A stretch of DNA of 64,000 nucleotides from Chlorobaculum parvum NCIB 8327. Lineage in GTDB: Bacteria; Bacteroidota; Chlorobiia; Chlorobiales; Chlorobiaceae. Positions 42,485-53,477 of the stretch are shown piece after piece; positions within the stretch are counted from its first letter, which is position 1, and each line of letters begins with the position of its first letter. The position numbers and the translations under genes were made by a program. The notes below the pieces were generated by a model. The model worked only from the letters and a program-made list of their open reading frames with translations, had not been told where the DNA came from and searched no databases. Location of the stretch: positions 1,286,001-1,350,000 of the forward strand of contig NC_011027.1 of NCBI RefSeq assembly GCF_000020505.1, in the 5' to 3' direction.

Positions 42485-43777
42485 TCAGGATTTCGTTTTC
42501 GCGTCATCAACATGAATGCGCCTGAACACACGGTACTGCATGAACAGTAGAGCGGCGATGGCAAGAATGACGGCCCCATAGAGCAGAAACTGGTAGCGTT
42601 CGGAAAAGGGCAGCCGAGCCTCATCTCCTGCAAACGAAGGATTCTCGCGAACCGGGCCAAGCCCTGCAACTGGCAGTTTGTCCACGCTCTCGGCATTAAT
42701 AGCTTTTGCCAGATCGTACTGCGGATTTTTAGCTGATGGATTGCCCCAGAAAAGAAAAAGTTTACGATCCGGATAGGTTTTGAACACCAGCACCCTCCGG
42801 TACCCTATACCGGAAACACTGCTGATGGTCAGCGGCGGGCTGTCGTGATTGCGAAAAACCAGGCGATATTCCGCCGCGGAAATTTCAGGCAGCTCTATCG
42901 AGAGTTGCGATGAGTGAAGATCAGGCGTATCGAAATTGTAAATAGTCCCTCCGCCAACCGCCGCCCAAACTCCTTTGTTGTTTTTGGTTTCAACAGTGAC
43001 GAAGCGCTGGAAATTGCGATCGTTCGTTACAATTTCCAGACGATCCACAGGAAAAGCCTTGTCCATCCGCATCACAACGCTGTTTTCCTTTCTCGAATCA
43101 TCGAACGCCTGCTTCTCGATGGTCCCCCGAATCCTGTAAGTTTGCCCTGCCGAATTCCTTTGCCGGAACAACCTGACCTCGGTGATCTTCAACGCCTCTT
43201 TCCCGCCATTGGCAATTCTGATGGCAAGATGTGGGAACGTAGTTTTTGGAATTGACAGCCTGTCGTTCTTCAGTTTTTCACCTTTATCCAGCTCGAAAAT
43301 CACGCCGTCCTTGCGAAGCGTTTGCCATGCCTTGCCATCCCGGCTACCGAGAACCTCCACCGGGCGGATGTAGTTGGTGTCGGGCGAGATGATCTGCAAA
43401 GCGTTCACAGCCGTACCGTTCTCATCGACAAGAAACTCGGCCCAGGTATCACCATTTTCGGTTGTCGAGAGATTTCGCATCTGGAAAGCTATCAACTCCT
43501 GGCGCGTTTCGGGACGTTTCGATACAATCTGCCAGGGCACCTCCTCTTTCCGGTCGGTTACCACACGGAAATCGGCGAAAGGAGTGCTCGCCGTCAAATC
43601 TCCAAGGCGGTAACTGTCGAGGGGCAAGGCCGCAAGAGAACCATTGCTTCCTTCTTTCGGTAATTCGATCTGCGCATACTTTTCCCAGAGGCGCTCGTCA
43701 AACGTCGCGCAAACGCCTGCGGCTCCATCGAGCAGCAGAATCAGGCAAAGCAGTACCTGAAGGACAGATTTCTTCAT
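42485..43777 (-). CDS. DUF3999 domain-containing membrane protein
   Basis: A 430-residue protein with a signal peptide (VLQVLLCLILLLDGAAGVCA), a large beta-rich periplasmic region built of two similar discoidin-like parts (FADFRVVTDRKEEVPWQ, RLEIVTNDRNFQRFVTVET) and a single C-terminal membrane helix near 400-420 (FLLYGAVILAIAALLFMQYRVF). This is the usual layout of DUF3999. Its start overlaps the DUF2339 stop by 4 bases, a neighbour pair that I know from other bacteria. A cell-envelope role is likely, but the precise function is unknown. Confidence 0.85.
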   Translation of the reverse strand: MKKSVLQVLLCLILLLDGAAGVCATFDERLWEKYAQIELPKEGSNGSLAALPLDSYRLGDLTASTPFADFRVVTDRKEEVPWQIVSKRPETRQELIAFQMRNLSTTENGDTWAEFLVDENGTAVNALQIISPDTNYIRPVEVLGSRDGKAWQTLRKDGVIFELDKGEKLKNDRLSIPKTTFPHLAIRIANGGKEALKITEVRLFRQRNSAGQTYRIRGTIEKQAFDDSRKENSVVMRMDKAFPVDRLEIVTNDRNFQRFVTVETKNNKGVWAAVGGGTIYNFDTPDLHSSQLSIELPEISAAEYRLVFRNHDSPPLTISSVSGIGYRRVLVFKTYPDRKLFLFWGNPSAKNPQYDLAKAINAESVDKLPVAGLGPVRENPSFAGDEARLPFSERYQFLLYGAVILAIAALLFMQYRVFRRIHVDDAKTKS

Positions 43778-45555
43778 GATTGATCTTCTCCGAAAATGAT
43801 ATGCCTGAAACGGTTATAGCCATAGGACACAGCCAGAAGCAACAACCCGAGAACAATAAATGAAATAATACGATACACCGTTTCGAGGAACGACAGGTCC
43901 ATAAAAAACACCTTCAGCACCGCGACACCCAGAATCAGGATACCCAGAATACGGGCCCTGCGGATTCGCCTGACGATTCCAACTCCAATCAGGAATGACG
44001 CATAGAGCGTCCAGAGTACCGAAAGAGACATCTGATAGGCATAAACCGAGGAATCACTGCCGGGGCCGAGGTCAAAGAACTCATGAACCTCAAGAGACAA
44101 GAGGATCAGAGACAGCGCCTGGGTGATGAAAAAGATGATCGCATTGATGCTTCTTTCATTGATACTCAGAATATTCCTGTGCCGCGAACCGGCATACAGC
44201 AACACATAAAAACCGGCGATCGCTAATGCACAACCCGGAAAACGTTTGTTGAAAACAGGAACGAAGCTTTCAAAAGGTGCGAGATACAAGGTTGCTTCAT
44301 AGGAAAAGCGCAACAGTACCACAAGGCCAAGCAGATAGACGCCCCAGCGGAAAACCGGCAGATCGAGCTTGAAAGCCCACCAGCCAAGAACGGCCATTTC
44401 AACCGAAAGCGCCGCCAAAACCCAATGCTGCCCGAGAGTGACGAAGGTTGCAATGACCGTCAAAACGATGGACAACACCGCATACGACACAACCGTCATC
44501 GGCAGCGCCTTCGAACGGAGGCTGGTGAAACCGGCCAGTCCGATCTCGATTCCGGCAAGAAGCAGCGCGAAGAACCTGACCGGCCAGGTATCGGCAAATT
44601 CCTGCTGGGCAAGAAACGCCATGAAGAAAAACAGGCCCGAGCCAAAAATGACGAGATGATCGGCTGTCGATTCCGATGCCTTTCGATCACGGAAAAAGAG
44701 GAGATAGAGGTTGTAAACAATAAAAAACACCGTTACCGCAACGAAAGCAATCGTGTGTTGATCGAGGCTGTAAAACGCTTCATGCCAGAGAGCATAGAGC
44801 AATGCGGTTCCGAAGAGCGAAATGGCAGCAAGCGAAGGCCATTGGCGAAACCGCAGCAGGAGCAAGGTTCCTAAATCGAGTAACAAAATGTAGCTGAACA
44901 GCTCAACAGGCTGGTTCTCGCCAGTTGAAAGCAAGACGGGAGTCAGAAATCCACCGGCGAGGGCGACCAGAGCGAGTGAATAGGCCGAATAACGATGCGA
45001 AAGCGTAATGCCGGTCGTCGTGACCGCCACCATGCCAATTGTCGCCAGAAATGCAGGAATCAGATGATAGAGCGTAAATGCTGCATACAAAGACAGATAC
45101 AGCACGGCCAAACCGCCGCCGCTGAGGATCTGCGCATAACGTCCGAGGTTTTTGTTTTTTTGAAGGTATTCGCCCGTAATGAGAAAAGCGATACCGCCAA
45201 CGATACCAAGCATCACCCTTCCGGCTTCACCGATGAGGTTGTTATCGAAAGAGTACTTGAGGAAAAATGAGACGCCAAAAATGACAGCGACAATCCCGAT
45301 AGTGCCGATCCAGCGGGTGCCGATGACATTTTCGAGAGTAGCTGAAGAAGAGGGCTTGGCGCTTTTTGAACGTTGGAGCTCAGATGACCTTGCTGGTCTT
45401 GTTACTGAAACCGGTTTCACCTTCGGCGCTGAAACGCCGGGAGCTGAATCATGCTGGTCTCCTTTCAAACGCAGGACTTCGCCCTCAAGCTCTTGCACTC
45501 GGGCGATGAGCATATCGATACACTGATCCCGCTCCTGATCAGATCGCGTTGACAT
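43774..45555 (-). CDS. DUF2339 polytopic membrane protein
   Basis: A 593-residue protein with a soluble N-terminus of about 90 residues, including a coiled-coil-like part (QCIDMLIARVQELEGEVLRLKGD), then about 14 or more membrane helices. The signature ENVIGTRWIGTIGIVAVIFGVSFFLKYSFDNNLIGEAGR is characteristic of DUF2339. It shares a 4-base overlap with DUF3999. It may form an envelope complex with that protein. The gene is divergent from the MFS transporter gene. Confidence 0.88.
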   Translation of the reverse strand: MSTRSDQERDQCIDMLIARVQELEGEVLRLKGDQHDSAPGVSAPKVKPVSVTRPARSSELQRSKSAKPSSSATLENVIGTRWIGTIGIVAVIFGVSFFLKYSFDNNLIGEAGRVMLGIVGGIAFLITGEYLQKNKNLGRYAQILSGGGLAVLYLSLYAAFTLYHLIPAFLATIGMVAVTTTGITLSHRYSAYSLALVALAGGFLTPVLLSTGENQPVELFSYILLLDLGTLLLLRFRQWPSLAAISLFGTALLYALWHEAFYSLDQHTIAFVAVTVFFIVYNLYLLFFRDRKASESTADHLVIFGSGLFFFMAFLAQQEFADTWPVRFFALLLAGIEIGLAGFTSLRSKALPMTVVSYAVLSIVLTVIATFVTLGQHWVLAALSVEMAVLGWWAFKLDLPVFRWGVYLLGLVVLLRFSYEATLYLAPFESFVPVFNKRFPGCALAIAGFYVLLYAGSRHRNILSINERSINAIIFFITQALSLILLSLEVHEFFDLGPGSDSSVYAYQMSLSVLWTLYASFLIGVGIVRRIRRARILGILILGVAVLKVFFMDLSFLETVYRIISFIVLGLLLLAVSYGYNRFRHIIFGEDQS

Positions 45556-45794
45556 TATTTCATCAATATCTTTTGATTGAAGAGTCCATCAGCCTGCCGT
45601 AGACACCAGTCTCTTTTATATACTGATTGGTTACACCTCTCACAAGGGGAAAGAGCGAAGCGCCTACTGGTTCACTGAGAACACTCTGACGTGATTTCCC
45701 CCATCCACCCCACAAACTTGACATGCCGTTTCAACATGGCGGGCGATTTTTGTATTTTGGGCATTTTCAGCTCCATCTAACGGCTCGCCCCTTC

Positions 45795-47060
45795 ATGAAG
45801 AAATCACCGCTGGTCATTCTGTTCCTGACAGTTCTGCTCGACCTGATCGGCTTCGGTATCGTGCTTCCGCTGCTGCCGACCTATGCCAAGGAGCTTGGAG
45901 CGTCGCCCTTCATGATCGGCCTGATCGCGGCGATCTACTCGACGATGCAGTTCATCTTTTCGCCGATCTGGGGCAAGCTGAGCGACAAGATCGGACGACG
46001 TCCGGTAATGCTGTCGAGCATCTTTCTGGCCTCAGTCTCCTACGTCTTCTTCTCACAGGCGGTGACGATTCCTCTCCTGATTCTGGCGCGTTCGCTGTCG
46101 GGAATCGGCTCGGCCAACATCGCGGCGGCGCAGGCAGCCATTACCGACGTGACCGACTCGAAAAGCCGCTCGGGCGCAATGGGCATGCTTGGCGCAGCGT
46201 TCGGTATCGGCTTCATCATCGGCCCGCTGATCGGCGGTGTGCTGATGACCAACTTCGGCATTTCGATGGTCGGTCTGTTCGCAGCCGGACTGAACTTCAC
46301 CAACTTCACCCTGGCGCTCTTCCTGCTAAGCGAAACCAATCCTCACGCCGAGGGCTTCCTGTCGCTCTTCAGAAAGAGCGGAGAAGCAGCTCATGCCGAC
46401 ACCTCGCTCCTGGCCTCGCTCGCCCGCAAGAGCAGCGCGTATGCGGAACGAGTCCACGAAGCGTTCAGCTCACGTCCGGTGGCGCTGCTGATGATTATCA
46501 ACTTCATCTACTCGCTGGCAATCGTGAACATGCAGGTGGCGGCGATTCTGCTTTGGGGCGACAGGTTCCACACTACCGAGCAGCAGGTAGGCTACCTGTT
46601 CGCTTACGTCGGGTTCATTTCGGTGATCGTGCAGGGCGGAATGCTGCCGAAAATGACCCGCAAGCTCGGCGAGCACAAGCTCATGGTTTTCGGCCACATT
46701 GCTTCGTTTATCGGTGTCTTTTTCATCCCGTTCATTCCGGTAAACGCACTCTTCACGATCGGCCTCGGCATCCTGCTCTTTTTCGCCATCGGCACGAGTC
46801 TGGTCAACCCGCTGAACATTTCGATGATCTCGCTCTACAGCTACAAGCAGAAGCAGGGGCAGATTATGGGCTTCGCGCAGTCGGTCAACGCCCTGGCCCG
46901 CATCCTCGGCCCCATCACCGGCAGTGTGCTTTACGGGATGGACTACCGGTTCCCCTACTACACGGCGGGAGCGCTGACCATCATCGGGACGATCATATCC
47001 ATGAGCCTGTTCAAATACGACATCGAGGCGCTGGAGCCATCGGCAAGCGTAGCAGACTAA
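45795..47060 (+). CDS. MFS transporter (TetA/multidrug-like)
   Basis: A 421-residue transporter with about 12 membrane helices from the ATG at 45795 ([28 protein letters not shown]). An upstream ATG at 45723 gives an unlikely N-terminus. The motif A loop [14 protein letters not shown] follows helix 2, and motif C is [17 protein letters not shown], as in the TetA/DHA1 drug-proton antiporter group. Substrate unknown. A long cytoplasmic loop with [11 protein letters not shown] separates the halves. Its stop is 31 bases upstream of the Gfo/Idh gene. Confidence 0.9.
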   Translation: MKKSPLVILFLTVLLDLIGFGIVLPLLPTYAKELGASPFMIGLIAAIYSTMQFIFSPIWGKLSDKIGRRPVMLSSIFLASVSYVFFSQAVTIPLLILARSLSGIGSANIAAAQAAITDVTDSKSRSGAMGMLGAAFGIGFIIGPLIGGVLMTNFGISMVGLFAAGLNFTNFTLALFLLSETNPHAEGFLSLFRKSGEAAHADTSLLASLARKSSAYAERVHEAFSSRPVALLMIINFIYSLAIVNMQVAAILLWGDRFHTTEQQVGYLFAYVGFISVIVQGGMLPKMTRKLGEHKLMVFGHIASFIGVFFIPFIPVNALFTIGLGILLFFAIGTSLVNPLNISMISLYSYKQKQGQIMGFAQSVNALARILGPITGSVLYGMDYRFPYYTAGALTIIGTIISMSLFKYDIEALEPSASVAD

Positions 47061-47091
47061 CCAACCGACTGCAAACGAAAAGGAGACAACC

Positions 47092-48126
47092 ATGCGCATA
47101 GGCGTTGCAGGCGTCGGCAAGCTCGGCGAATTCCATACGAACCTACTCAAACAGATCGCCGCCGAGAACCCGGATGTGGAGCTTTCCGGTGTGTTCGACC
47201 TGAACCCCGAGCGATTGCAGGAGATTGGCAAAAAGTACGATGTGCACTGCTTCGGCTCGCTGGCGGAACTGGCCGACACGTGCGACGCTGCGGTGATCGC
47301 CACGACCACCAGCTCGCACTACGTCATCGCCAAACAGCTTCTCGAAGCGGGACTGAGCCTGTTCATCGAAAAGCCGATCACGGCAACCCTTGAGGAGGCC
47401 GACGAGCTGATCCGGCTCGAAAAGGAGAAGGGACTGACCATCCAGGTTGGCCACATCGAACGCTTCAACCCGGCATTGCTGGCGGTCGAGCCGTACATTG
47501 GCGAGCCAATGTACATCCAGGCCGAGCGGCTGAGCGGCTTTTCACGCCGCGTAACCGACGTCTCGGTGGTGCTCGACCTGATGATTCACGATATCGACCT
47601 GGTGCTCTCGCTCATCAAGTCCGACATTCGCAGCATCGCGGCTTCGGGCGTGAAGGTTTTCTCGAACGAGCTGGACATGGCCACGGCGCGCATCGAATTC
47701 GAGAACGGCGCCATCGCCAACGTCACGGCAAGCCGCCTGAGCCGCAGCAAACTCCGCAAGCTGCGCTTCTTCAGCCGCAAGCCTAAAAGCTACGCTTCGC
47801 TGGACTTCAACAGCGGCAAGTCAGAGGTGTTCCGGCTGGTCAAGCCCGAGGATCGCTCCTCGAAAAATCCTATCAAGAACTTCGCCACCAAAAAGATTCT
47901 GGAACAGTTCGGCGAAATTCAGGAGTCGCTGAAGGATCTGGCGCTCGACTACGTCAGCCCCGACGTGCCGAAGGTCAACGCGCTGAAGGTGGAGTTGGAG
48001 CAGTTCATCGACGCCCTCCGCACAGGCCGTCCGGCGGTGGTCACCTCCGAAGAGGGACGCCGTGCGTTGATGGTGGCGGGCAGAATCACCGATGAAATCC
48101 GGAAGAACACCGCTGACCTCGACTGA
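47092..48126 (+). CDS. Gfo/Idh/MocA family oxidoreductase
   Basis: A 344-residue NAD(P)-dependent dehydrogenase: Rossmann start RIGVAGVGKLGEFHTNLL with the GxGxxG at about 6-11, the EKP motif FIEKPITATLEEA at about 93-105 with the conserved Lys, and VLDLMIHDIDLVLSL with the likely His ligand near residue 165. Family members act on sugars, inositol or UDP-sugars; in this group related genes can be tied to lipopolysaccharide synthesis. AAGGAGA precedes the start. It is probably co-transcribed with the downstream cca-type gene. Confidence 0.88.
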   Translation: MRIGVAGVGKLGEFHTNLLKQIAAENPDVELSGVFDLNPERLQEIGKKYDVHCFGSLAELADTCDAAVIATTTSSHYVIAKQLLEAGLSLFIEKPITATLEEADELIRLEKEKGLTIQVGHIERFNPALLAVEPYIGEPMYIQAERLSGFSRRVTDVSVVLDLMIHDIDLVLSLIKSDIRSIAASGVKVFSNELDMATARIEFENGAIANVTASRLSRSKLRKLRFFSRKPKSYASLDFNSGKSEVFRLVKPEDRSSKNPIKNFATKKILEQFGEIQESLKDLALDYVSPDVPKVNALKVELEQFIDALRTGRPAVVTSEEGRRALMVAGRITDEIRKNTADLD

Positions 48127-48159
48127 ATCCGACCCGACGAATACGATACCGACGACCGA

Positions 48160-49587
48160 ATGCTGAAAGCAAAGCACGACGACATTCCAGAGATTTTGTA
48201 CCGCATCGGAGACCTCGCCGACCAGGCCGGTCTCCCCTGCTACCTCGTGGGCGGTTACGTTCGCGATCTCATCATGCAGCGCCCCTGCACCGACATCGAC
48301 ATCATGGTGATCGGCGAACCGGTGCCGTTCGCCAAAGCGATTGCCGAGCAGCTTGGCGGCCGGAATTTCGTGCTATTCGAGCGCTTCCGCACCGCGCAGA
48401 TCGAGCTGGACGATCCGGAGGCGGGCACCTTCAAGCTTGAAATCGTCGGCGCACGCAAGGAGAGCTATAACCCCGAATCACGCAAGCCGATCACCAGCAT
48501 CGGCACGCTGGAGGATGACCTCTCACGCCGCGACTTCACGATCAACGCCCTCGCCCTGCGCCTGAACCGGGAGCAACGCGGCGAGCTCGTCGATCTGTAC
48601 GACGGTCAGCGCCACATCCGCGAAAAACTGCTCAAAACGCCACTCGATCCGGAACAGACCTTTTCGGACGATCCCCTTCGCATGATGCGCGCCGCCCGCT
48701 TCGCCTGCCAGCTCGATTTCAGGCTCGATGAGGCAACGCTCGAAGCGATGGAGGCGATGAGCAGCCGGATCCAGATCGTCTCGCGCGAGCGCGTCAGCCA
48801 CGAATTCCTCAAAATCATGGCGGCCCCGAAGCCATCGATCGGGCTCAAAATTCTGCATTCGACGGGCCTGCTCAAGGAGATCATCCCGGAACTGGACGTT
48901 ATGGCGGGCATCGAACAGGTGGATGGCCTCGGCCACAAGGATACGCTGTTCCACACCTTTCAGGTGGTGGACAACCTCGCGGAGCATTCTGACAAACTTT
49001 GGCTGCGCGTGAGCGCTCTCTTCCACGACATCGCCAAGCCGGTGACCAAGCGCTTCCACCTAGGCTCCGGTTGGACCTTCCACGGCCACGAGGCGGTGGG
49101 AGTCAAGCTGGTACGACGCATTTTCCGGGCGATGAAGTGGCCCATGGAACCGATGGAGTACGTGCAGAAGATGGTGCGGCTGCACCACCGCCCGATTCCG
49201 CTGTCGAAGGACGAAATCACCGACTCGGCGGTGCGCCGCCTGATGTTCGATGCCGGGCAGGACCTTGACGACCTGATGACGCTCTGCCGCGCCGACGTCA
49301 CCAGTAAAAATCCGCGCAAGGTGCAGCGGATCATGAAGAATTTCAACAACGTCGAAGCGAAAATTGCCGAGGTTGGCGAAAAGGATCTGCTGGCGAAATG
49401 GCGTCCTCCCGTCAGCGGCACCGACATCATGGAGATGCTGAACCTGCCGCAGGGCAAGCTGGTGGGCATCATCAAGTCGCGCATGGAGAACGCCATCATC
49501 GACGGCGATATTCCCTACGACCGCCAGGCCGCGCTGGATTTTGTAAGTGCGGTGTACCGGGAAATGGTGGAGAAGAGGGAGGCTTGA
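48160..49587 (+). CDS. CCA tRNA nucleotidyltransferase/poly(A) polymerase family protein with HD domain
   Basis: A 475-residue class II nucleotidyltransferase. The head domain has YLVGGYVRDLIMQRPCTDIDIMV (GG at 31-32, metal-binding Asp45 and Asp47), then FKLEIVGARKESY and RRDFTINALALRL, typical of CCA-adding enzymes, followed by FSDDPLRMMRAARFACQL in the neck. An HD domain (LFHDIAKPVTKRF, GHEAVGVKLVRRIF) at about 285-400 could add phosphohydrolase activity. It probably builds or repairs tRNA 3' CCA ends. Poly(A) polymerase is an alternative. Confidence 0.9.
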   Translation: MLKAKHDDIPEILYRIGDLADQAGLPCYLVGGYVRDLIMQRPCTDIDIMVIGEPVPFAKAIAEQLGGRNFVLFERFRTAQIELDDPEAGTFKLEIVGARKESYNPESRKPITSIGTLEDDLSRRDFTINALALRLNREQRGELVDLYDGQRHIREKLLKTPLDPEQTFSDDPLRMMRAARFACQLDFRLDEATLEAMEAMSSRIQIVSRERVSHEFLKIMAAPKPSIGLKILHSTGLLKEIIPELDVMAGIEQVDGLGHKDTLFHTFQVVDNLAEHSDKLWLRVSALFHDIAKPVTKRFHLGSGWTFHGHEAVGVKLVRRIFRAMKWPMEPMEYVQKMVRLHHRPIPLSKDEITDSAVRRLMFDAGQDLDDLMTLCRADVTSKNPRKVQRIMKNFNNVEAKIAEVGEKDLLAKWRPPVSGTDIMEMLNLPQGKLVGIIKSRMENAIIDGDIPYDRQAALDFVSAVYREMVEKREA

Positions 49588-49687
49588 AAACACGTACATC
49601 CGTCTCCTGACGACCTGGTTTTCCCTCCGCTCTTGCTTTACTTATATTTATTGACACACAACTTCCTGAACCAAACATCACCCTACC

Positions 49688-50992
49688 TTGATACCACGTT
49701 ACTCGCCGAAAGACATTTCGGCAATCTGGAGCGATGAAGCCAAATTCGAACGCTGGCTGCAACTTGAAATCGCCGCCGTCGAGGCGCGCATGGAAGCCGG
49801 AATCGTCCCGTCCGACGCGCTTGCGACCATCAAAGAGAAAGCGAAGTTCAACGTCGAGGAGATTCTCACCATCGAGCGCGAGACCAAGCACGACGTCATC
49901 GCGTTCCTGACCAACGTCGCCGGATACGTCGGCCCCGACTCGCGTTACGTCCACGAGGGACTCACCTCTTCGGACGTGGTCGATACCTGCCTGGCCATGC
50001 AAATGCGCGACGCAGGCAAGATCATCATCGCAGATATCGAGTCACTGATCGTTGTTCTTGGCAAGAAAGCCGTCGAGCACAAATACACCCTGCAGATGGG
50101 CCGCACGCACGGCATCCACGCCGAGCCGACCACCTTTGGCTTGAAGCTCTTGCTCTGGCACGAGGAGATGAAGCGCAACCTCGAACGCATGAAGCGCGCG
50201 CTCGAAACCGTTTCGGTCGGCAAAATTTCCGGCGCAGTCGGCACCTACCAGCACCTGTCACCGGACATCGAGGCTGCCGTCTGCGAGAAGCTCGGCCTGA
50301 AACCATCATCGATCTCGACGCAGATTCTGCAGCGCGACCGACACGCCGAGTACGCCACGACACTCGCCATTATCGCCTCGTCGATCGAGAAGTTCTCGAC
50401 CGAGCTGCGCCACCTGCAGCGCACCGAGGTTCGCGAAACCGAAGAGTTCTTCAGCAAGGGCCAGAAAGGCAGCTCTGCGATGCCGCACAAGCGCAATCCG
50501 ATCACTTTCGAGCGGCTCACCGGCCTGGCCCGCGTGGTGCGCTCCAACTCCATCGCCGCGATGGAGAACGTCGCTCTGTGGCACGAGCGCGACATTTCGC
50601 ACTCCTCGGTCGAGCGTGTCATCATGCCCGACTCGACCATCGCGCTGGTCTACATGCTGCGCACCTTCCGCGACTCGATCGAGACCTTGCTCGTCTATCC
50701 GGAACGCATGGAGCAGAACTTCGACACCTCCTACGGCCTTACCCTCTCGCAGACGCTGCTGCTCGCCCTCACCGGCAAAGGACTCACCCGCGAGGAGGCC
50801 TACCGCCTCGTACAGCGCAACGCCATGAAGAGCTGGCAGGAGAAAATTCAGCTCAAGGAACTGGTGCTTCAGGACAAGGAGCTGCTCGAACACATCACCG
50901 CCGAAGAGATCAACAAACTCTTCAGCCCGGAGACGATTCAGGGCAAGCTCAAAAACAGCGTGGATATTATTTTCAAGCGGAACGGACTCTGA
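49688..50992 (+). CDS. purB: Adenylosuccinate lyase PurB
   Basis: PurB cleaves SAICAR and adenylosuccinate in purine synthesis. The 434-residue protein has [17 protein letters not shown] (about 98-114), the [22 protein letters not shown] segment with catalytic His, and the signature loop [16 protein letters not shown] with the catalytic Ser. Translation starts at a TTG (49688, [14 protein letters not shown]), the only start that gives the family N-terminus, and no good ribosome site precedes it. An intrinsic terminator follows at 51021. Confidence 0.95.
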   Translation: MIPRYSPKDISAIWSDEAKFERWLQLEIAAVEARMEAGIVPSDALATIKEKAKFNVEEILTIERETKHDVIAFLTNVAGYVGPDSRYVHEGLTSSDVVDTCLAMQMRDAGKIIIADIESLIVVLGKKAVEHKYTLQMGRTHGIHAEPTTFGLKLLLWHEEMKRNLERMKRALETVSVGKISGAVGTYQHLSPDIEAAVCEKLGLKPSSISTQILQRDRHAEYATTLAIIASSIEKFSTELRHLQRTEVRETEEFFSKGQKGSSAMPHKRNPITFERLTGLARVVRSNSIAAMENVALWHERDISHSSVERVIMPDSTIALVYMLRTFRDSIETLLVYPERMEQNFDTSYGLTLSQTLLLALTGKGLTREEAYRLVQRNAMKSWQEKIQLKELVLQDKELLEHITAEEINKLFSPETIQGKLKNSVDIIFKRNGL

Positions 50993-51020
50993 TCGCTGAC
51001 TTCTGACTGAATGAAAAACG

Positions 51021-51060
51021 AAAGGCCGATTGGTATTCCCACAATACCGACCGGCCTTTT
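51021..51060. terminator. Bidirectional terminator between purB and pgi
   Basis: A long inverted repeat starting AAAGGCCG and ending CGGCCTTTT, with an inner GGTATT/AATACC stem. The A- and T-ends allow termination from both strands. It lies between the convergent purB and pgi genes. Confidence 0.85.
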
Positions 51061-51085
51061 CTGATTCCGATTTTTGTATCAGCGC

Positions 51086-52765
51086 TCAGAACATTGAGAG
51101 CTGATCACTTTCCGACGAAGGTTCGGCCTTGCGAAATTTCCGGTAGCGATTGACCAGCGCGTTGGTCGAAGCGTCGTGACCTTCGATCGGCTCTTCGGAC
51201 TCGAACTCCGGCAGAATCGCCTTGGCGAGCTGTTTGCCAAGCTCTACGCCCCACTGGTCGAAGGAGTTGATGTTCCAGACCACTCCCTGCACGAACACCT
51301 TATGCTCGTAAAGCGCGATCAGGCTGCCCAGCGTAAAGGGATCGAGCTGATCGAGCAGGATGGTATTGGTCGGCCGATTGCCCGGAAAGACCTTGTGCGG
51401 CAACAGCATCTTGAGATCGAGCCCCGACAAGCCGCTGGCCTCCAGCTCCTTGCGCGCCTCGGCCTCACTTTTGCCGCGCATGAGCACTTCGGACTGGGCG
51501 AAGCAGTTGGCAACCAGCATGTCGTGGTGCATGCCGATGGGGTTCTGGCTCCTGAGCGGCAGGATGAAATCGACCGGAATGAAATTCGGCCCCTGGTGCA
51601 GCAGCTGGAAAAAAGCATGCTGTGCGTTGGTGCCCGGCTCACCCCAGATCACCGGCCCGGTGGCGTATTCAGTTTCGACTCCCGCGCGATCAACCCGCTT
51701 GCCGTTGCTCTCCATGTCGAGCTGCTGCAGAAAAGCCGGGAATCGGTGCAGATACTGGTCGTAAGGAATGATCGCCTGCGTGTGCGCACCGAAAAAGTTG
51801 TTGTACCAGATGCCGAGCATAGCGAGAATCACCGGCATGTTCTCCTCCGGTGGCGCGCTCCGGAAGTGCTCGTCCATCGCGTTCGCGCCAGCAAGCAGTT
51901 CACCGAAACGGTCGAAGCCGAGATAGAGCGCAATGGACAGACCGATCGCCGACCAGAGGGAGTAACGCCCGCCGACCCAATCCCAGAAGCGGAACATGTT
52001 GGCCGAGTCGATACCAAACTCCTCGACCTTCTCCTGATTGGTGGAAACCGCCACAAAGTGCTTTGCGACGTGCGCGTGATCAGTAGCCTTGTCAAGAAAC
52101 CATGCCCTGGCACTCATGGCGTTGGCGAGGGTCTCCTGCGTGGTGAACGTCTTGGATGCGATGATAAACAACGTCGTTTCCGGATTCAGCTCTCGAACGG
52201 TTTCGGCAAGATGAGAACCATCGACATTCGAGACGAAATGCACCTTCAGCTTGCCGTGAGCAAACGGTTTCAGCGCTTCGGTGACCATATAGGGGCCGAG
52301 ATCCGAGCCGCCGATGCCAATGTTGACGACATCCGTCATGCGCTTGCCGGTGTAACCAAGCCACTCCCCTGAAATCACCTTCTCGCAGAACACCTTCATC
52401 TGCTCAAGCACATCGGCGACCTCAGAAGCCACATCCTCGCCATCGACGCTGATTTCGTAGCCCGGAGGGCGGCGCAGTGCGGTATGCAGCACGGCACGGT
52501 TTTCGGTGAAGTTGATGCGCTCACCGTCGAACATCTCGCGGCGCCTTGTTTCAATACCCGAACGCTTCACCAGATCCATGAGCAGCTCCATGGTGCGATC
52601 GGTGATCCTGTTCTTTGAGTAGTCGAGGTGAATACCGTTCAGCGAGAGCGAAAAACGTTCGGCTCGACCGGAATCGGCCATGAAAAGCTCAGTCATAGCG
52701 AGATTGCCGGTGTCCTGAAAATGGGATTCAAGGGCACTCCATTCGGCACTGCGGGACAGGTGCAT
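51086..52765 (-). CDS. pgi: Glucose-6-phosphate isomerase
   Basis: Phosphoglucose isomerase of 559 residues from the ATG at 52765 ([20 protein letters not shown]). Upstream in-frame starts (52909) would run into the neighbouring gene. Family motifs: [19 protein letters not shown]-type sequence ([16 protein letters not shown]), [13 protein letters not shown], the signature [18 protein letters not shown] near residue 270, catalytic Glu/His regions around NGKRVDR and HEVFVQG-like [24 protein letters not shown] at the C-terminus. It interconverts glucose-6-P and fructose-6-P for gluconeogenesis and glycogen turnover. Confidence 0.95.
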   Translation of the reverse strand: MHLSRSAEWSALESHFQDTGNLAMTELFMADSGRAERFSLSLNGIHLDYSKNRITDRTMELLMDLVKRSGIETRRREMFDGERINFTENRAVLHTALRRPPGYEISVDGEDVASEVADVLEQMKVFCEKVISGEWLGYTGKRMTDVVNIGIGGSDLGPYMVTEALKPFAHGKLKVHFVSNVDGSHLAETVRELNPETTLFIIASKTFTTQETLANAMSARAWFLDKATDHAHVAKHFVAVSTNQEKVEEFGIDSANMFRFWDWVGGRYSLWSAIGLSIALYLGFDRFGELLAGANAMDEHFRSAPPEENMPVILAMLGIWYNNFFGAHTQAIIPYDQYLHRFPAFLQQLDMESNGKRVDRAGVETEYATGPVIWGEPGTNAQHAFFQLLHQGPNFIPVDFILPLRSQNPIGMHHDMLVANCFAQSEVLMRGKSEAEARKELEASGLSGLDLKMLLPHKVFPGNRPTNTILLDQLDPFTLGSLIALYEHKVFVQGVVWNINSFDQWGVELGKQLAKAILPEFESEEPIEGHDASTNALVNRYRKFRKAEPSSESDQLSMF

Positions 52766-52806
52766 AATGATCTGGGGGGATTTAATAATTATAGAGTCGA
52801 TGAATC

Positions 52807-53229
52807 TCAGTAAGGAATATAACGCATGAGCACGACACATCCGTCCGGCAGCCGTTCGACGGTCAGGTTGGCAGCGTAATGGTTCATCAGCAATAAACCT
52901 CTTCCACAAGGTCTCGACCGGGCAGCCTCTGAGCGGGTCGCGGCGAGCTGAGGGGCAGGATCGAAACCTTTACCGAAATCGCGTATCTGAACCCCAAGAA
53001 ATCTGGCACCACCTTTCCAGCCCGACTCGAACAGCATAACGACAGGCTGCTCCGGATCGCTTTGATTGCCGTGTAAAACCGCATTGACGAAGGCCTCATG
53101 TACGGTCAGCCACAGCACCGATGAAAACTGCTCACCATATCCCTCAATGCTGGACAGCGTCGCAACCCACCGCCTGAGCTGATCTGCAAAGCTGAGTTGA
53201 GATGGCAGAGAAAATCGGTAGTAGCTCAT
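52807..53229 (-). CDS. Anti-sigma-factor-like serine kinase (HATPase, RsbW type)
   Basis: A small GHKL ATPase of 140 residues from the ATG at 53229 ([22 protein letters not shown]). The ATG at 53295 would add 22 residues. The N-box [17 protein letters not shown] and the later [14 protein letters not shown] (G1 box) and [12 protein letters not shown] (G2 box) match RsbW/SpoIIAB-type anti-sigma regulatory kinases. No sigma factor or antagonist gene is adjacent. Partner switching in stress or envelope signalling is the likely type of role. Confidence 0.82.
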   Translation of the reverse strand: MSYYRFSLPSQLSFADQLRRWVATLSSIEGYGEQFSSVLWLTVHEAFVNAVLHGNQSDPEQPVVMLFESGWKGGARFLGVQIRDFGKGFDPAPQLAATRSEAARSRPCGRGLLLMNHYAANLTVERLPDGCVVLMRYIPY

Positions 53230-53477
53230 GGCAACATGAATTGATGCCCGAAAACACTTGTCAGATAAGGTAATGAGCACTGATGATGCAGGCAAACCAC
53301 CCCTGAAAAACCTCGACTTTATTTTTTTAGTCCACCAACAATATCCAACTTATTTTTCTTACCGATTTGTAATTTTTCATTTAAAATTTATATTGCACCT
53401 GTGTGATGAGCTAATAATTCAACGCAAAAGAGCACACTCAGCTTTATTTTTTTCACAACCGTAACCTTTCAACAATC